Numbered from the stretch's first letter, positions 30,626 to 44,048 are shown. The stretch is DNA of 53,406 nucleotides from Volvariella volvacea V23 (GCA_000349905.1 KB722749.1:1-53406); one strand, 5' to 3'. Numbers and translations: made by a program. Notes: generated by a model not told the origin, from the sequence alone.

Positions 30626-33600
30626 TCACGGTCCATGATTACGAGTACTTCCACGAACAAGAAAAGGGTCTTCGAGCTGATCCTCATCCAAACCATCCCG
30701 GACTTCCTCAGCAGAACCTCTCAGTCCACCACCAAACGTTGACCCCACAACCGCAACATCCACCAAGAAAGGCTCGATTCGGGAATCATCCTCTCCAGAT
30801 CCCATCCCAATCTCAAAGTCCAGCGGAGTCATTCCGCCATCCAAATCGAAATCGTCGTCTCCTTCTGCGTCTGCATCTGGGTCGCCCTCCCCATCGCGAT
30901 CAGTTTCTTCGTCTACATCCTTGTGCTCCTCCGGCAGATGAACCTGGGCATCGTCCAATCCGGCGCTGACACCAAGAATCGGTTGGAGTTCGAGGGCTTC
31001 ATTAGCTCTAGCATCGCCCCCAGCATCAGCCTTCACATCTTTGTCTCCAGGGACATCCATCTCTGCCGTCTGTGTTTCTTGAGTATACCCTCCAACTGCA
31101 TCCTCTTCTATCACTCCCTCTACCGCAATACCCTGGCCCTCCTGATGTGCGCGCAGAGGAGTCGAATGACGTGAAGCCGACACACGTACAAGACCAGATA
31201 CTCCTAGAGTCGAAACGACAGACTCAACTTGTCGAGGCCCGAGAACGAGCGTCGCTCTACTACCACCATCCCGAGCCTCATCTCGCTTCTCAACAAACGG
31301 GTCATCCTCCTCCGCCACAATCGTATATTGCGACAGCCCCACGCCGGTTTGAGATTCACTGACGCTTCGTGCAGCCGAAGCCTGACTCAAAGGCAAAGGC
31401 TCGGAATCAACCTCCATCGCTTCCTGCTCCTGATCTGGAGCTTGCTGCCGAGCGTCTTCACCAGCGATCCCATGGCTAGTACCGGAAGCACTCTGCCTAA
31501 CCTTACCACTTCCAACCTTCTTACCCACCCCAAGCCCCGACGCAAATCCAGCCCCCGATCGAGCAATATCCTCTGGACTGAAATTGTTCCACGTCTCCCC
31601 TCTCTTCCTCCCAAAACTCATCGTCTCCGCAGGTTGGTACTGCAGCTGGCGCTGATCTTGACCTGCAGCGGAAGTCGGTTCAGACACAGGCACAGACGCC
31701 GAAGCAGACAAAGACAGGGCATTTCTCCTCCTACTCTCCCTCAATGGGCTTTGATCCGCGGGTTCAGCCACGCTAACGCTCTGCTCTTCTGCTTCTCTTG
31801 TTCGCTCTGTGGGCGAAGCTACGACAGGACGACGACGTTGAGTTGGACGAGCACTCGGGTTAGTGGTCCCTCCAGCCTTCCCTTTCCCCTTCCCTGCACT
31901 CCCCGACGCGATCCGCCTCTCCTTTTCCTTCTCCTTTGGCTGACGTGCTCTCCCCTTCTTTGCAGGCGTCACCGATTCACCGCCTCCAACAACCCGAGTT
32001 CCCGAAGAATTCTGCCTGGCCCTCTTCGTTATGGCTGGAATCGGGGTCGAAGCCGACCCAACACCACCCGCACCGACGACGCCCGCACCCTCCTCCCCAT
32101 TCCCTTTCTCAAGCCCAACCACCTTACTCGCACCAGCCCCACCCTCACTCCCAACACTAGCACTCGAATTCGGATTCGAGCTGCTCAACCCAGACCCCGA
32201 GCTCGACCCATACGCAGCAGCCTGATCCGCCAACACATCCAACGCGCTCCTCTCCTTGACCTTACCCTTCTCTCTTCCCTTCTCTACCAAATTCCCAGCT
32301 GACCCACCCACGCCCAACTGCGACACTCTCCTCCGCTTAGCCGCTGGCTGTACGTGCTGTATAGGACTCTCCGGTGGCTGCTGCTGCTGCAGGGCACTCG
32401 ACCGTCTCTTCAACGCCCCGCTCTGACTCTGACTCTGACTCTGGCTCTGGCTTTGACCCCCAGAATCATCCATCATGCTCCTCGCGGCGCTCAACAGCGA
32501 ATCTAGAGGCGTCGGCGGCGCCTGCGTCGAAATTTTCAGCGTCTCGCCCGCTCCGCTTCTCGACCGTCTTGCGCTCGCGGTTTTCGAGTGTTGTGGCTGA
32601 ACGGGTGTCTGTTGCGCCTGTACTTGTACAGGCGTCTGAATCCGAGCTTGGGGTTGCGTGCTTGACCCGGGCATGGTGGGTAAACTCCCCGTCCGAGCAG
32701 GGGTGACAAAAGTCGATGGTCCCGGGGTGCTCGTCGCGAACACGTACTGCCCACCACTCCCAACACCAGCACTCGCCACCACCTCCGTTTTCCCAACCTG
32801 CGCATGCCCTGCGCTCACACTCCTCTTCGGCGTCTTGGGACTGCCCGCACCCAGCCCAACCTGACCCAGCCCGTCCTTCCTATAATGATAATACGACACA
32901 TGATACGACCCAACCGCACCCCCACCTATCGGCACGGGCGTAGACGGCGTAAGGCTGACCAATGCCGCGTGGCTATGGGCATGGCTCTGGCTCTGCGTCA
33001 CCGTCACGGGAGTGAGTATGCTCGGCCCAGGTCGTGCCTTGGGCGTGTCCTCCTCGTGACGTTTACCGCTCTGTTGTTTGGTTTGCTGGGGCTTCGTGAG
33101 CCCGGCTATGGACGCCGCGCGTTCTTTGCCTAGTTTTCGGGCGGCGAGGATGAGGTGCTCGACGCGGGCGTCGGACGAGAGGGGGATGACGGGTGCGCGT
33201 GGCCCCTGTCGCTGTGACGGCGGTGGTGAATCGGCATTCGTATCTTGAGATTGGACGGGACGAGAGGATGGGGATTGGGGCTGAGTGGTGGGACTGGGTG
33301 TGACGGGTGTGGGGGTGGGAGGAAGGGCAGGATGGCGAGTGGACGTTGGGGTGGTGGAAGGAAGGGATGAGTCGTGGTGGCCCTGGGTCGTGGGTGTGAC
33401 TGGGTAAAGGGTATGGGGTGATGAACCAGGGCGATGGCGGGTGTTGCTGGGGTCTCCCTGTGCGGCGCTGGCCTGGTCGATATGAGTCGTGATGGCGGTT
33501 GGTGTTGGACGCTGCCGGGTGGCGTCTTTGCGTCTGCGCTTGGGCGGTCGGGATCGCGTACTGGGGGTGGAGGAGGGTGGGGTGTACAGAGAGGCGAACG

Positions 33601-34319
33601 GCTGGAGGAGCAGGAGGGGTCGAAGTTTGGACAGCTCGGCTTCGAGGGACGATAATCGTGATTGTGTATCTTGGAGCTGCAAGGAATGGTAAGGCATGTG
33701 ATTTAGTGTTGCGTGCTAAAGCCTACTTTGTCACGGAGAACACGGTTATCAGAGTCGAGAATTGCACATTGTCTCTCGAGTTCCTAGATAGCGATAAGCA
33801 GTCGCGAAAGACGCCAGAAATGGCGATACGTGCCTCATCCCTCGCGGTCGATGTGGAAGCATGCGCGCATTGGGCTATCAGGGCCTCTGCCATTCGATCC
33901 CAGCCCTCACGCTCCGCCGACCATCTGCTGCGTTCCTCGGCATGATGCTGCAGCAGATAGCTCCTCTGTGCTGAGAGATGCGATATGACTTCAGCCTGCT
34001 GCAGGAGCTGCGCGGGATCTGGAAAAGGTGATGCTGTCAGACGCAGAACCTAGGCAATGGATGTGAGGTAATTGGGTGATTATACGAGTGTGAGAGAACG
34101 CACCATGTCGGCGAGTTCCCTTTCACGGGGCTCTGGCAACATACCCATATCGGTGACTCTCTGCCTGAGGAGGGCGATGGACGCCCAGGTCAGCGGCTCA
34201 GGCTCGTCGGCAGACGGGTTGAGGAGGTCCTGCTGGGTCGATGGGCCCGGGGAGGGCGACATGGTGTGGATGATGTCGGACAAGGCCAGGGGCGTCGGCG
34301 CAGGAGATTGGTCGGGCAT
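30626..34319 (-). CDS. Large coiled-coil/disordered protein (1179 aa), probably nuclear
   Basis: Four exons (34319-34104, 34049-33834, 33783-33727, 33676-30626). The N-terminal about 180 residues look structured: LTWASIALLRQRVTDMG, then helices and a coiled coil spanning the two last junctions (ELERQCAILDSDNRVLRDK joined to LQDTQSRLSSLEAELSKL). The remaining 1000 residues are Ser/Thr/Pro/Gln-rich with basic nuclear-signal-like clusters (RPPKRRRKD, AAKRRRVSQ), the short motif ERSALDVLADQAA, and an acidic C terminus. The second intron uses a GC donor (GCACGT, 33833) with CTAG acceptor, 50 nt. With it the coiled coil is continuous; without it the frame is lost. The family is not recognised. A transcription or chromatin factor is a guess. 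Confidence 0.72.
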
Positions 34320-34558
34320 CGACGTTGCGCGCACCAGCGGAGCACAATCGTGTCTGCCAAAACACACGTCAACATTTCAAAGCCGCGCCGCATCACGTGA
34401 GCACGCACGTGAGCGCCGCCAAGAACATTTCGCGGCCCGTTATGGCAAGTCTCCTGGAAAGTGTTTGCGACGCAGGGCAATGGCAAACCAGAGGACAGAG
34501 ACCGGAATAGGCAAGTCCGCCTGCGCTGTCGCGTGTGCTGGGAGAGACAAAGGCGGCG
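34320..34558. promoter_or_regulatory. Divergent promoter, 239 bp
   Basis: Shared space between the starts of the coiled-coil protein gene (minus) and the hydrolase gene (plus). GC-rich, no TATA box. Bidirectional initiation is likely from spacing alone. Confidence 0.5.
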
Positions 34559-36064
34559 ATGCTCACCAACTGCCTCACCTTGTCGTTTCTGGTCCTCCCC
34601 CCGCTCATCCTCTCGACCTACTTCCTCACCGCCTTCCCCAATCCCCCCGAGCCGCTGTCCGTATGCCCCTCGCTTGCGAGCCTGCCGTCCTCAGCAAGGA
34701 CTTGGCAAGTGTACCCGGAAGACTTTTATCCTAATGGCGCCTATCTGAGCCTGCCCTTTGGTCGGGTGAGTCCTCGTCCTCCTGTCCTCTCATCTCGCTC
34801 ATTGCACTGCTCAGGTACGCTACTGGCTTCTCGGACCTGAGAACGGCCGCAAGGTACTCTTTCTACCAATGCCGTACTCCCCTTTATTCGTCCTCGTCGT
34901 CCCTTTGACGTATCATGTTCGTTTCAGATTGTCCTTATCCATGGCCTCTCCATACCTGCGATGATTTGGAAGGATGTGGCTCCTCAGCTGGCCTCGCGTG
35001 GTTATCGTGTTCTTCTCTACGGTACGCAGCACCCCATCCATACATTACCACGACCCGATGCAAACATACGTGTCAAACCGTGGCTAAACATAGACCTCTA
35101 CGGACGTGGCTACTCCGATGCCCCACAAACCAAGTACGACGCAACGCTCTACGCCACCCAGCTCGCCCTCCTCATGCAGCACCTCAAATGGGACAAGGCC
35201 TTCATCGCCGGTGTTTCAATGGCACGTCCTCCTCGCTTCTCTTCACTCTCGTCCTCATCACTCTCCCCTAGGGCGGAGGAATCACAGCTGCGTTCACAGC
35301 CTTCTTTCCCAGCCTCGTCGAGGACCGCATATGCCTAATCGCCTCGGCCGGCGTAATGCAGGTACGCACACCCAAGCCCTCTCCTGTCTCCAGCCTCTTC
35401 ACACAGAACATCGCGCAGTCCGGTGATATATCCAGAACAGCAAAGATGATGTCCTCTCCATTCGTGCAAGCTATGGCCGGGAGTCACCCAGTTCGAGTCA
35501 GCCACCTCGTTCTTCTCTCCACCGCAATCGGAGCCTTACATAACCCCCCTCTCCCACTGCACACGTCCAGACCTACCTCCAGCATCTGCTAAATTCCACC
35601 GAAAACCCTCAACGCGGTTCGTCCGATCCTGTTGTAGAGGTGTGCCGAGTTCCGGTGGTCAATGTAGTTCCTATCTTCACGGTCTTTCCTAGATTGTTCG
35701 ATTACAGTCGGCGCTGTTGCCGGGGTATAATGGCGCGCTTTCGTCGTCGCTGCGGGATGGACCTATCCGGGGATTGGAGCACGCGTTTTCTGGACCCGGG
35801 TTCCAAGGTCGCAGTGTCCTCCTCATTCATGTATGTATCCCCATTCGTAGCCATGGCGTGTACTTATTTGGTACCGTATACTTATAGGGAACGAAAGACC
35901 GAACGGTCGCATACGCATACGCGCCAAGAATCCTCTCTTTGCTTCCAACAGACACGAGGAACAGGTCAAGACTCGTCACAGTTGAGGATGGCAGGCACGA
36001 CTTGACGATAAGTCATCCAGAGCTGATTGTCGACAGCCTGGTCGAGTTTTTGGAGGAAAAGTAA
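34559..36064 (+). CDS. Membrane-anchored alpha/beta hydrolase (332 aa, nine exons)
   Basis: Exons 34559-34765, 34815-34853, 34928-35021, 35094-35221, 35272-35361, 35419-35490, 35571-35639, 35708-35830 and 35888-36064. An N-terminal signal anchor (LTLSFLVLPPLILSTYFL) is followed by the oxyanion motif IVLIHGLS, the nucleophile elbow GVSMGGG (Ser), a cap region, GTKDRTV (acid) and DGRHDL (His): a complete catalytic triad in family order. The fourth intron, which splits the nucleophile elbow between Met and Gly, starts with GC (GCACGT) and ends CCCTAG, 50 nt. No GT donor there keeps the motif. Exon 6 start could also be 35407. Substrate (lipid, ester or epoxide) cannot be told. Confidence 0.85.
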
Positions 36065-38150
36065 CGGGGGGTGCGAAGTGAAGCGGTTCGAGGAAAGGTA
36101 AACCTTGCTGGACGTGCGGTTCTCCTTTCCCGTCTCCTTGCTTATAGACTGACATCATATCGATATCCGTACCTATGCTCACCTTTTTTGTTGCATATAT
36201 CTGTTTTCGTGCACATACATACATAGCTGTTATGTACCAGTGCCCAGTGCTCATGGACTTTTTTGTTTCTCCTTTCTTTTCGCTTTTCGATTTGTATGTA
36301 CCCTATATGTATGTACAATCTTACGTTCGTTCAGCTACCCTGCTCTTCTTTTCCTCCACTCTGCTTTCTCGCGTCTTTACTCCGCGTACGTACGTACGTA
36401 TATCTATATAGGCTTGAAGACCTAGTAGCCGGAATGATTAGGCTAATACCACGACTCAATAAGATTCCTCACGCTGTGGTTGTAGTCTATAATCTTGACT
36501 AATCGTACGTGCTCATAATTGTAGAGCGGAGTCAGCCCGGTAAGCTACGCTACCGCTAGCTCTGAGGCCACCAGTCGAGTTGGATTCAGCCCACCTTCTA
36601 GACGCGGTGCAGTGCCAACCAACACTGGCACCATCGCGCCCACACCCTAGCGCTCCTCACAATCAGCTCCACCGTTCATTGAATAAATAGCGGGGCTCAG
36701 GGAGCCGACATCAACAACCGAGGATTTTAGAGTTTAGTCAGACGCTAGCCTGGGCGCTAGTCCATACCCGTACTACGCGCTAGCGTTAACGTTATCTGGA
36801 ATCCACAGCGTGGGTTTGGAATCCCTGGATGGAACCGGATCCCTGGGCAGTGGGTCCTCGGGCGCCGATGTTTATGAAAATTGAAAATAAGCGCGTTGGA
36901 ATTGGCACGTTGAAAGAATGGAGGCGGGAGGGCGACCCTACAATAACGAGATGATTGAGTGCCGAGTCCACGTTTGCGTCTGTGTCTGCGCTCGTGCGTG
37001 TAATCGTGTTGTGGTGTTATGGTGTGATAATGTCATGGTGTCAGCCACCATCAGGCAAATTGCTGACACCGTCAGGTTGGAAAACGTTGTATTCATAAAG
37101 ATAAAGAGATCAGAATCAGAAGAATAGCGCGACACGAGGAAGCGGTAAGTATCTAAATCGCAATCAAAATGGTCATGAGGCACAGAAGAGAGAAAGGATA
37201 AGCCGAAGGGAGGGAGGGATTGTTCTCCTCGGCGTCATGGTGCATAGCACCCAGTGTCGATGTCGCCGCGCTCGGTGACAGTACTTGACAGCACAGTTCC
37301 ATCCGGTGTGCAACGTGAAGAAAAAAGGGGCTCAAAAGAGAGAATAAGACTTTGTTTTCTTGTCTTGTGCGGCGAACCGCTAGACTAAGCTTCCTGTCAC
37401 AAAGGTAAGGTTTGGGCGATACAACAATAACCTTTTTCTTCCTTCCTGTTTTTCTTTACTAGTGCTTGTCCTTAAATAGGACATTGTTGTTGTGTGGACT
37501 GTTGTCCATCATGAAGCTGATTCAACTCCGCTAGACGTGGTGAATGAGAATATGGTACCGGTGGCGTTACACTTTCCGAAGCCGAGATTGCGAGCCCATT
37601 CCTGAATCCAGAGTAAATGAGCCTGAGCTGCAAAACTGGACATGGTCAGAACCGAACAGGTGGTTTGCGGTGTGCACTTCACCCGAGCTCATGGCCAAGC
37701 CTTGACTATTTGCAAGCATTGGCGCTATAGCGCATCGCCTCTTTAGAAATAGTGCTATACCACACCGAAACGGAAGGCATTTCAAATCCTCCCGGGTCGT
37801 TGGCCAAAGCGGCCCGCCTTGTCCATCGTGACCACGAGCGGTCCGGAGAGGTAGAAGAGCATCAGCTCTCGCCCGCCGTTGTCCAGTATCACCATCGAAG
37901 TGCTTCCCAATTTCCCGACGACCTCCCGGACCGCGCAACGCTCGCATCGGGGCGCCGAAGTTGTCTCTTTTAGCATGCACTCCCGTTCCAGCGGTTCTCT
38001 GACCGCTACCACCACTACGATCCCCCACGACATCACACTGTGGTCGTCGTGACGTAGCACCTGCCAGCGAGGCAATCCACTCAAACTCTACCTCAATCTC
38101 GAGCTCCAATCCAATCTCACTATCTCCAATCGCCCATCTCCAATCGCACA
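36065..38150. other. 2.1-kb intergenic region
   Basis: No supported gene. It contains a CGTA tandem (36385-36400) and a GT-rich stretch near 36960-37040. A CT-rich pyrimidine tract (38080-38148) directly before the next gene is probably its core promoter and leader. Confidence 0.5.
36385..36400. repeat. CGTA microsatellite, four units
   Basis: Tandem CGTA x4 followed by TATCTATATA. Length-variable in principle. Confidence 0.8.
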
Positions 38151-40205
38151 ATGCCCAGAGAAGCAGCAGCAGCAACGTTCCAAGAACTCGACACGACAAC
38201 CCCCTTCTCCTCCAACCCGCTCCTCACCAAATCCGACCTCGCCACGTTCCTCACCGGCCTGCTCGACCCGCTCGAGCGCCACACCTCGCCCGGCGGGGCG
38301 CGCATCCGCCTCGGCCACACCGCGACGCACTACGACGAGGTCGCAGCCCAGCTCGAGGGGTTCTCGCGGCCCATCTGGGGCCTCGCCTCTCTCCTCGCCG
38401 GTGGAGGTGAGTACGCGGGGACGGGGAGGTGGGTGGAGGGGTTCAAGAACGGGACGGACCCGGAGAGCGAGGAGTTTTGGGGGGAGATGCGGGATAGAGA
38501 CCAGCGGATGGTCGAGTGCTCTGCGATTGGGTTCGCGATTGCGGTGGCGAAAGAGAAGCTGTGGGATCCGTTGAGTGCGGAGGCGAAGGGCAAGTTTGAG
38601 AGGTGGCTTGGGGGGCTAAACGATAAGCAGATGCCGAACACGAATTGGCTGTGGTTTAGGGTGAGTATTGGGGGTTGTGTGAGTCGCGCGTGTTGAACTT
38701 TTGGTTAGGTTTTTGCGAACTTGGGCCTGTCGAGGGCGGGGTCGGCGCGATACGATGCGCAGAGGATGAAGGCGGATCTTGACCATCTTGATACGTTCTA
38801 CATCGGCGAAGGGTGGTCTCGAGATGGACCAGAGAGTGTCATCCAGCTCGATTACTATTCGTCCTCCTTTGCGATCCAGTTTGCCCAGCTCGTTTACTCC
38901 AAGCTGGCCCAAGACGAAGACCCAGTGCGCTGCGAGGAGTACAGGAATCGCGCACGAAAGTTTGCTCTCGACTTTGTTCACTACTTTGATGCTGAAGGTC
39001 TGAACGTTTCTGATGCCTTCCTGAGGGAGCTAACACACGAAACAGGTCGCGCTATTCCATTCGGTCGAAGCATGACCTATCGCTTCGCCATGTCCTCGTT
39101 CTGGGGCGCTCTCGCCTTTGCAGATGTCGAACTGCCAGCGCCACTGACCTGGGGAGTCATCAAAGGGCTCCAACTTCGCAACCTGCGCTTCTGGACCAAA
39201 CAGCCAGGCGCATACTACCCCGACGGGACGCTGACGATCGGGTACTGCTACCCCAACCACAACATGACGGAGAACTACAACTCACCTGGCTCTCCCTACT
39301 GGTGCTGCAAGTCGTTCATCACGCTCGCCTTGCCTGAGAGCCATCCGTTCTGGACCGCGCAGGAAGAACGATACCCCGCGTCACTTCAAGGCACGGTAAG
39401 GTTCCTAAAGAACCCATTACACATCACGACGAGCGTGGGCGGGCACTTTTATCTCTTATCATCTGGGCAGCAGTGCTCCTACCCTGTCAAACAGAGCGCC
39501 GCAAAGTACGGCAAGCTCGCGTACTCGTCTGCGTTTGGGTACAGCGTCCCTGTGGGCAATGGAACTCTGGAAGAGCTGGGTGGAGATAACACGCTGGCGC
39601 TGAGCGATGATAACGGCGAGACGTGGAAGTGCCGGCGTGAGACGAAAGAAGCGCGGATTGAGGATGGAAAGTGGCTGAGGTCGATGTGGTACCCGTGGAA
39701 GGACGTCGAGGTGGAGACGTGGCTGGTTCCCCCCCACGGGTCGTCTCCGCTGTGGCACCTGCGCGTGCACCGTATCAGGACGGGACGGGCTCTCACTTCC
39801 GCGGAGGGCGGATTCGCGATTTATGGGCAGGGGAGAAACGGACGGGCGTTGGAGGCTGTCACTATTACACCCGGGGCGGACAACGATCAGGCGTTTGGCA
39901 CGTTTGAGAGGGATGCGGAGGCCAGGGCAGCGTCCCGGGCCGGTGTGTCGGGGATCGTGGCATTGGACAGTCAGGGCAGAAAGGGTCGAGCGCTTCGGGC
40001 TGATGCCAATACAAATTTAATTGTGGCTCGGGCGGTATTACCTACGCTGGTGGGGCAGCATGACGCTGGCCCAAGGGACGTGTGGCTGATCACTGCTGTG
40101 TTCGCGCTGCCCGCTGCTGGGGACAGGGAAGGGGCAGAGGACTGGGCAAGGGAGTGGGAGAAGAGACCCGCTGTGCCCGACGAGATTGGCAGGCTGATCG
40201 TCTGA
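38151..40205 (+). CDS. DUF2264 family protein (652 aa)
   Basis: Exons 38151-38660, 38709-38997 and 39046-40205. Family features: an N-terminal helical half ([79 protein letters not shown]) resembling an alpha/alpha barrel as in unsaturated-glycuronyl-hydrolase-like folds, and a beta-rich C-terminal half ([24 protein letters not shown] onward). No signal peptide is seen. The 48-nt second intron is in frame and stop-free, so the retained form would be 16 residues longer. The spliced form restores the family sequence [15 protein letters not shown]2264 proteins are inferred carbohydrate-active enzymes with no established substrate in fungi. Confidence 0.88.
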
Positions 40206-40936
40206 GGTCATGGCAGGATGCACGAAGCCCGATTTGGCTTGATTGACTCACTTATGTACGATGTATTATGCTATCCAAGGTTCGGCTCACAGGATTGCCT
40301 TCAGGTTCACTCGAACGCAATGGTTCCGCACCAGGCAGAGCGGGAAAATAATACAAGGGTTAGGCTCTGATCAGATAATTGACAGTAGGCACACCGGTGC
40401 ATGAGGCACCCAAGCCACAGCCACACTGCCGGGCACGATAGGCAGCACGCACGCTCCGGTTGCCGTCCAGCGACAGCGTCTCTGAAGTGGGGTTGCGGCA
40501 GGGCGTGCGGAGTGGAAGCGAAAAACGCAATAATTGAGCAGACCCTGGCCGAATTCAGGCTCCGCTTGTCGAATCTCGGAATCGAGGATGCTCGCCCATC
40601 AGCGAATGCAAAACGAGGTCAGTATGCCCCTTGGTCGCCTACTCCTTGCGCTCTCGTATTCTTCGCCTTTTTCCCTTTTTCTCCCAACATTCCCCCGACG
40701 AGGCCCTAGTCGCCCGGGCTGCTGTTCATTCTCGCTGGCGTCAATCTCCCGCCTCGCAACTGGGTCGCCCTCGTCCTCTTTCCAAGGCTCAACTGCGTTG
40801 CTGCCGTGTTCTCTGCCTTTTCGCACTCCCATCTCGACGCGCTTCGCTTCTTGACACCCACCCACGCCAAACGACACGAGCCACACCCCCCTTTTCTTCA
40901 TCAGCACTCCGGCTTCGCGTCTCTTTTTTGCACTCG
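40206..40936. other. Promoter and possible 5' exon region
   Basis: Several short plus frames, one beginning MPLGRLLLALSYSSPFSLFL at 40627, could supply a missing signal-peptide exon for the next gene. None joins it convincingly. Confidence 0.35.
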
Positions 40937-43900
40937 ATGCTCCGTCTGCTCCAGCCCCGTGTGTCTGACTGGTCTATTCTTGGTCCACCACCAGAACCGG
41001 ACGCTGTTCTGCAGTCTCCAATCTCTGGGGATCTGTTTGCCTCGATTTCATCAAACTGGCATAGCCCACAATCACCTGCCACAGCTTCTGAGCTGCACCC
41101 CGGACTCAACCTTTTAGCAAGGGGCCTGGAGTTTGTGCGTCAGATTGAGATGTGCGTTGGCTCCATATCATATGCTTTCCACCATTTCATTGTTTGTCCG
41201 CCTTAGAGAAGATTCGCCATCCCCTGCGCCTATAAGTACGCCGGAGCCCACCAGTGCTTTATCACCGAGCACCCCGCCTCCGCCAGCCGTTCCATCTATC
41301 GCCTCCAGCTCAGGTACGTGAGATTTCATTTTCGTTCCCACTTTCTGTCGCAACTATACCCTCCGTGCCTTGACGACAGATCTCCCGGTCGCCCCCACGT
41401 CAACTTCCGAATCGGGCCAAGAGGATACTTTGACGTCCCAGGAGACGCAAGAGCCGACGGCGACTTCCTCGACCTCATGGGATAGCTTGTCCCCGTCAGA
41501 ATCAGAATCTCTCCCTGTTGGTGTTGTTTTCAAGAGTGCTTCTTCCGCCCTGCTTTCGTCAAATTTACTTGATCCACGCTCCCCTCAGGTTACCTTGTCT
41601 GAGTCTGTGGACGTTGAAATTCCCACCTCTGTGACCCAGGATCCTCCCTCAGAGCCTACAAGCAGTACTGAATCGTCGGGTGAACCGTCAGTGCCAACGT
41701 CCTCTGCGACGCCAACGACCTCAGTCGATCCTACCTCCAGTTCTAGTTCCGAAACTTCGAGTTCGATCACTAGCGAATCCTCTAGTTCCGTTAGTCCAAC
41801 CTCCACCTCGTTGGAGCCTACCAGCTCGCTGGAACCTACCAGTACATCTACGAATGACCCATCTTCAAGTTCGTCGTTAACCCCCACTCTGTCTTCATCG
41901 GAATCTTCGTCTTCATCCTCGGAATTCACATCGTCGTCTTCGTCAAGCGCCACATCATCAGAACCAACTTTTTCGGCAACGAGTTCAGATTCGAGTTCTG
42001 CGTCTTCCTCCTCGACATCTTTAGAGTCTTCCTCGACCAGCAGCGAGCCAACAATCACCAGCTCCAGTTTTACGTCCTCATCCACCAGTTCTGCATCGTC
42101 ATCATTCGAAAGCACGGAAACGTCGATATCGACATCTTCAACAGAATCTTCATCTTCGTCGTAAGCACCTTGAATTTCTTTGTCCCCTACTCCATTTTTC
42201 TAAGCATACCGCTGCACGATTGACAAATACAGGTTTTCACAAGGCTTGACCTCGTCTTCTTCCATAATATCGTCATCCAGCTCTTCTGCGAGCTCGTCAT
42301 CAGCTAATTCGACATCAAGCACCATCACATCGAGTTCGTTCATGTCTTCGTCACGTTCAACGACCCGGAGATCATCCTCCACGCGCCAACCGCCTTGGAC
42401 ACCAGAACCAACCACATTGCACACGAACACTTGGTACCCCACGCCTCCCAGCTCATCCAGCACGTCCGTGCTCGAAACCGGCGTTCTCGGCACAGACACG
42501 CCAAACGGCACAACTGGGTAAGCCACACCCGCGATTCCAATCAACTGCGCTTAATAACCCGCCATTTCAATCCGAATTGCACAGATTTGCGCGAAACACG
42601 GGGGCAGTCATCGCCGTCGCGCTCTCGGGCACGTTTGTGGTCATCCTGGCTGTGTTTTTCATATTCTTTGCCTGTCGGAATCGGAGGTTCCGGAATTCGA
42701 GGCCGTATCAGAGCACGAGGCACGATCGATGGCGGTCCCCGCTTGTGGATGAAGAAGAGCAGCAGTATCCGGGGCAGTACAACGCCATATCTACCGCGGG
42801 GCATCCTACGAACACGCTGAGCAGCCACCAGGGGAGCGACGATGCGCTGATGGAGCAGGCAGGAGCATATGCGGTCACGACTGACTTTGGGCCCACGAGC
42901 GACAGCGGGAGCGGGAGCGCGGGCAGCTCGGGGCGGCGGCGGACGTCCCTCAACTACCCGCACATGCCGGGGCTGGGGCAGACGGCTGCGCAGGCGATGC
43001 GCTCGTCGGACGAGGAGGACCGGGGGACGCGCCCGCCGTCGCGGTACTCGTCGTTCGGGACCGTGCAGCCGGCGTACATCCCGCGGACGCGGTCGCACAA
43101 TCTGGAGCCGGGCGCGGTGGCGGTGCCGCAGGAGGTGGAGACGCCGGGGATTGTGTCGACGCGGAATACGTCGTCGGCGACGGTGCATGGGAACCAGAGC
43201 GCGGCGTCGTTGGACTCGTCGTCGCATGGCGGGCTGACGTCTGCGTCGTCGGGGCATGGGCTGATGATGCCGACGCGGAAGACGGCGAGGGGGAGCGAGA
43301 AGAGCACGGCGCCGCCGTCGAGTTATACGTACCGGAACTCGAATACGACGGACACGGCGGGGGCGAATGAGAATGAGAATTCGGACTCGGAGAAGAAGAG
43401 CGTGCTGGGGTTCCTCAATCGGATGCGGTCCGGCAGTCCAAAGCCCAATGTGCCAGAGGTTGTGATTCACCCGTCGAGTTCGAAAGAGTCGATGCTTTCC
43501 AGGGCGTCGCGCCGGATCTCGTCTTCATTAACCAACAAGGCTTCTCTCGCAAACGCCCGTCCTCCTGTCCGGACCATCGCACCCCTCGTGCCGGCACCCA
43601 CGCTGCATTTCCACCGCAGGTTCTCACCAGACTCTACACCGCGCACAAGCCCGATTACAGAGCAATCGCCAGTGTCCATGACGCGTCCCGTGACCTTTGC
43701 GTCGATGGAAACCCACAGCAGCTCGCAAAGCGAATTCATGAGCCCAGAGGGGCTTTTACATCCCAGATTGGTTCGATCTAGTGATTCTCAGCATTCTGGG
43801 TCGGCGGCTAGTTTCCGAGATCATGTAGATTACTCTCGGCCGATCAGCGGGGTGAGTTTGACAGGTTCTCCCCTCTTTCCCCCTTTTTCGCGCGTGATGT

Positions 43901-44048
43901 GCCTTGCTGATCTTGGCCGGCATCATAGGTTGTGTATAATCGCATGAGAAGTACGACGACATTTGATACCCAAGAGGCGGACCGTGATAGTGCAATCGTT
44001 GGGGACTTGGACACAGACTCCATAGGACACGGCGCCCACGCCATATGA
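40937..44048 (+). CDS. Ser/Thr-rich single-pass membrane protein (924 aa as modelled)
   Basis: Exons 40937-41151, 41207-41313, 41380-42160, 42233-42517, 42585-43851 and 43929-44048. After a short N-terminal region come about 360 residues that are mostly Ser and Thr (SSSSSETSSSITSESSSSVS and similar), expected to be heavily O-mannosylated and stiff. One membrane helix follows (TGAVIAVALSGTFVVILAVFF) with a stop-transfer CRNRRFRNSR, then a 450-residue Ser-rich cytosolic tail. This is the layout of fungal wall-stress sensors of the Wsc/Mid2 kind, though no WSC Cys domain is present. The start is uncertain: no signal peptide follows the chosen ATG, so a 5' exon is probably missing. Confidence 0.72.

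Noticed and set aside
31229..32302. 357-aa plus frame opposite the 1179-aa protein
   Set aside because: Ser/Arg/Pro composition mirrors the low-complexity coding strand. The minus strand has exons, a coiled coil and a longer continuous frame.
37567..38199. 210-aa minus frame with an apparent signal peptide
   Set aside because: It overlaps the promoter and start of the DUF2264 gene, its hydrophobic start is the complement of poly-Gln/Ala-like codons there, and no family or splice support is seen.
41585..42115. 176-aa acidic minus frame (Glu/Asp/Val-rich)
   Set aside because: It is the antisense of Ser codons (TCN/AGN) in the Ser-rich membrane protein. Composition alone explains it.
42541..43470. 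309-aa Arg/Pro-rich minus frame
   Set aside because: Antisense shadow of the cytosolic tail of the same membrane protein in GC-rich DNA.
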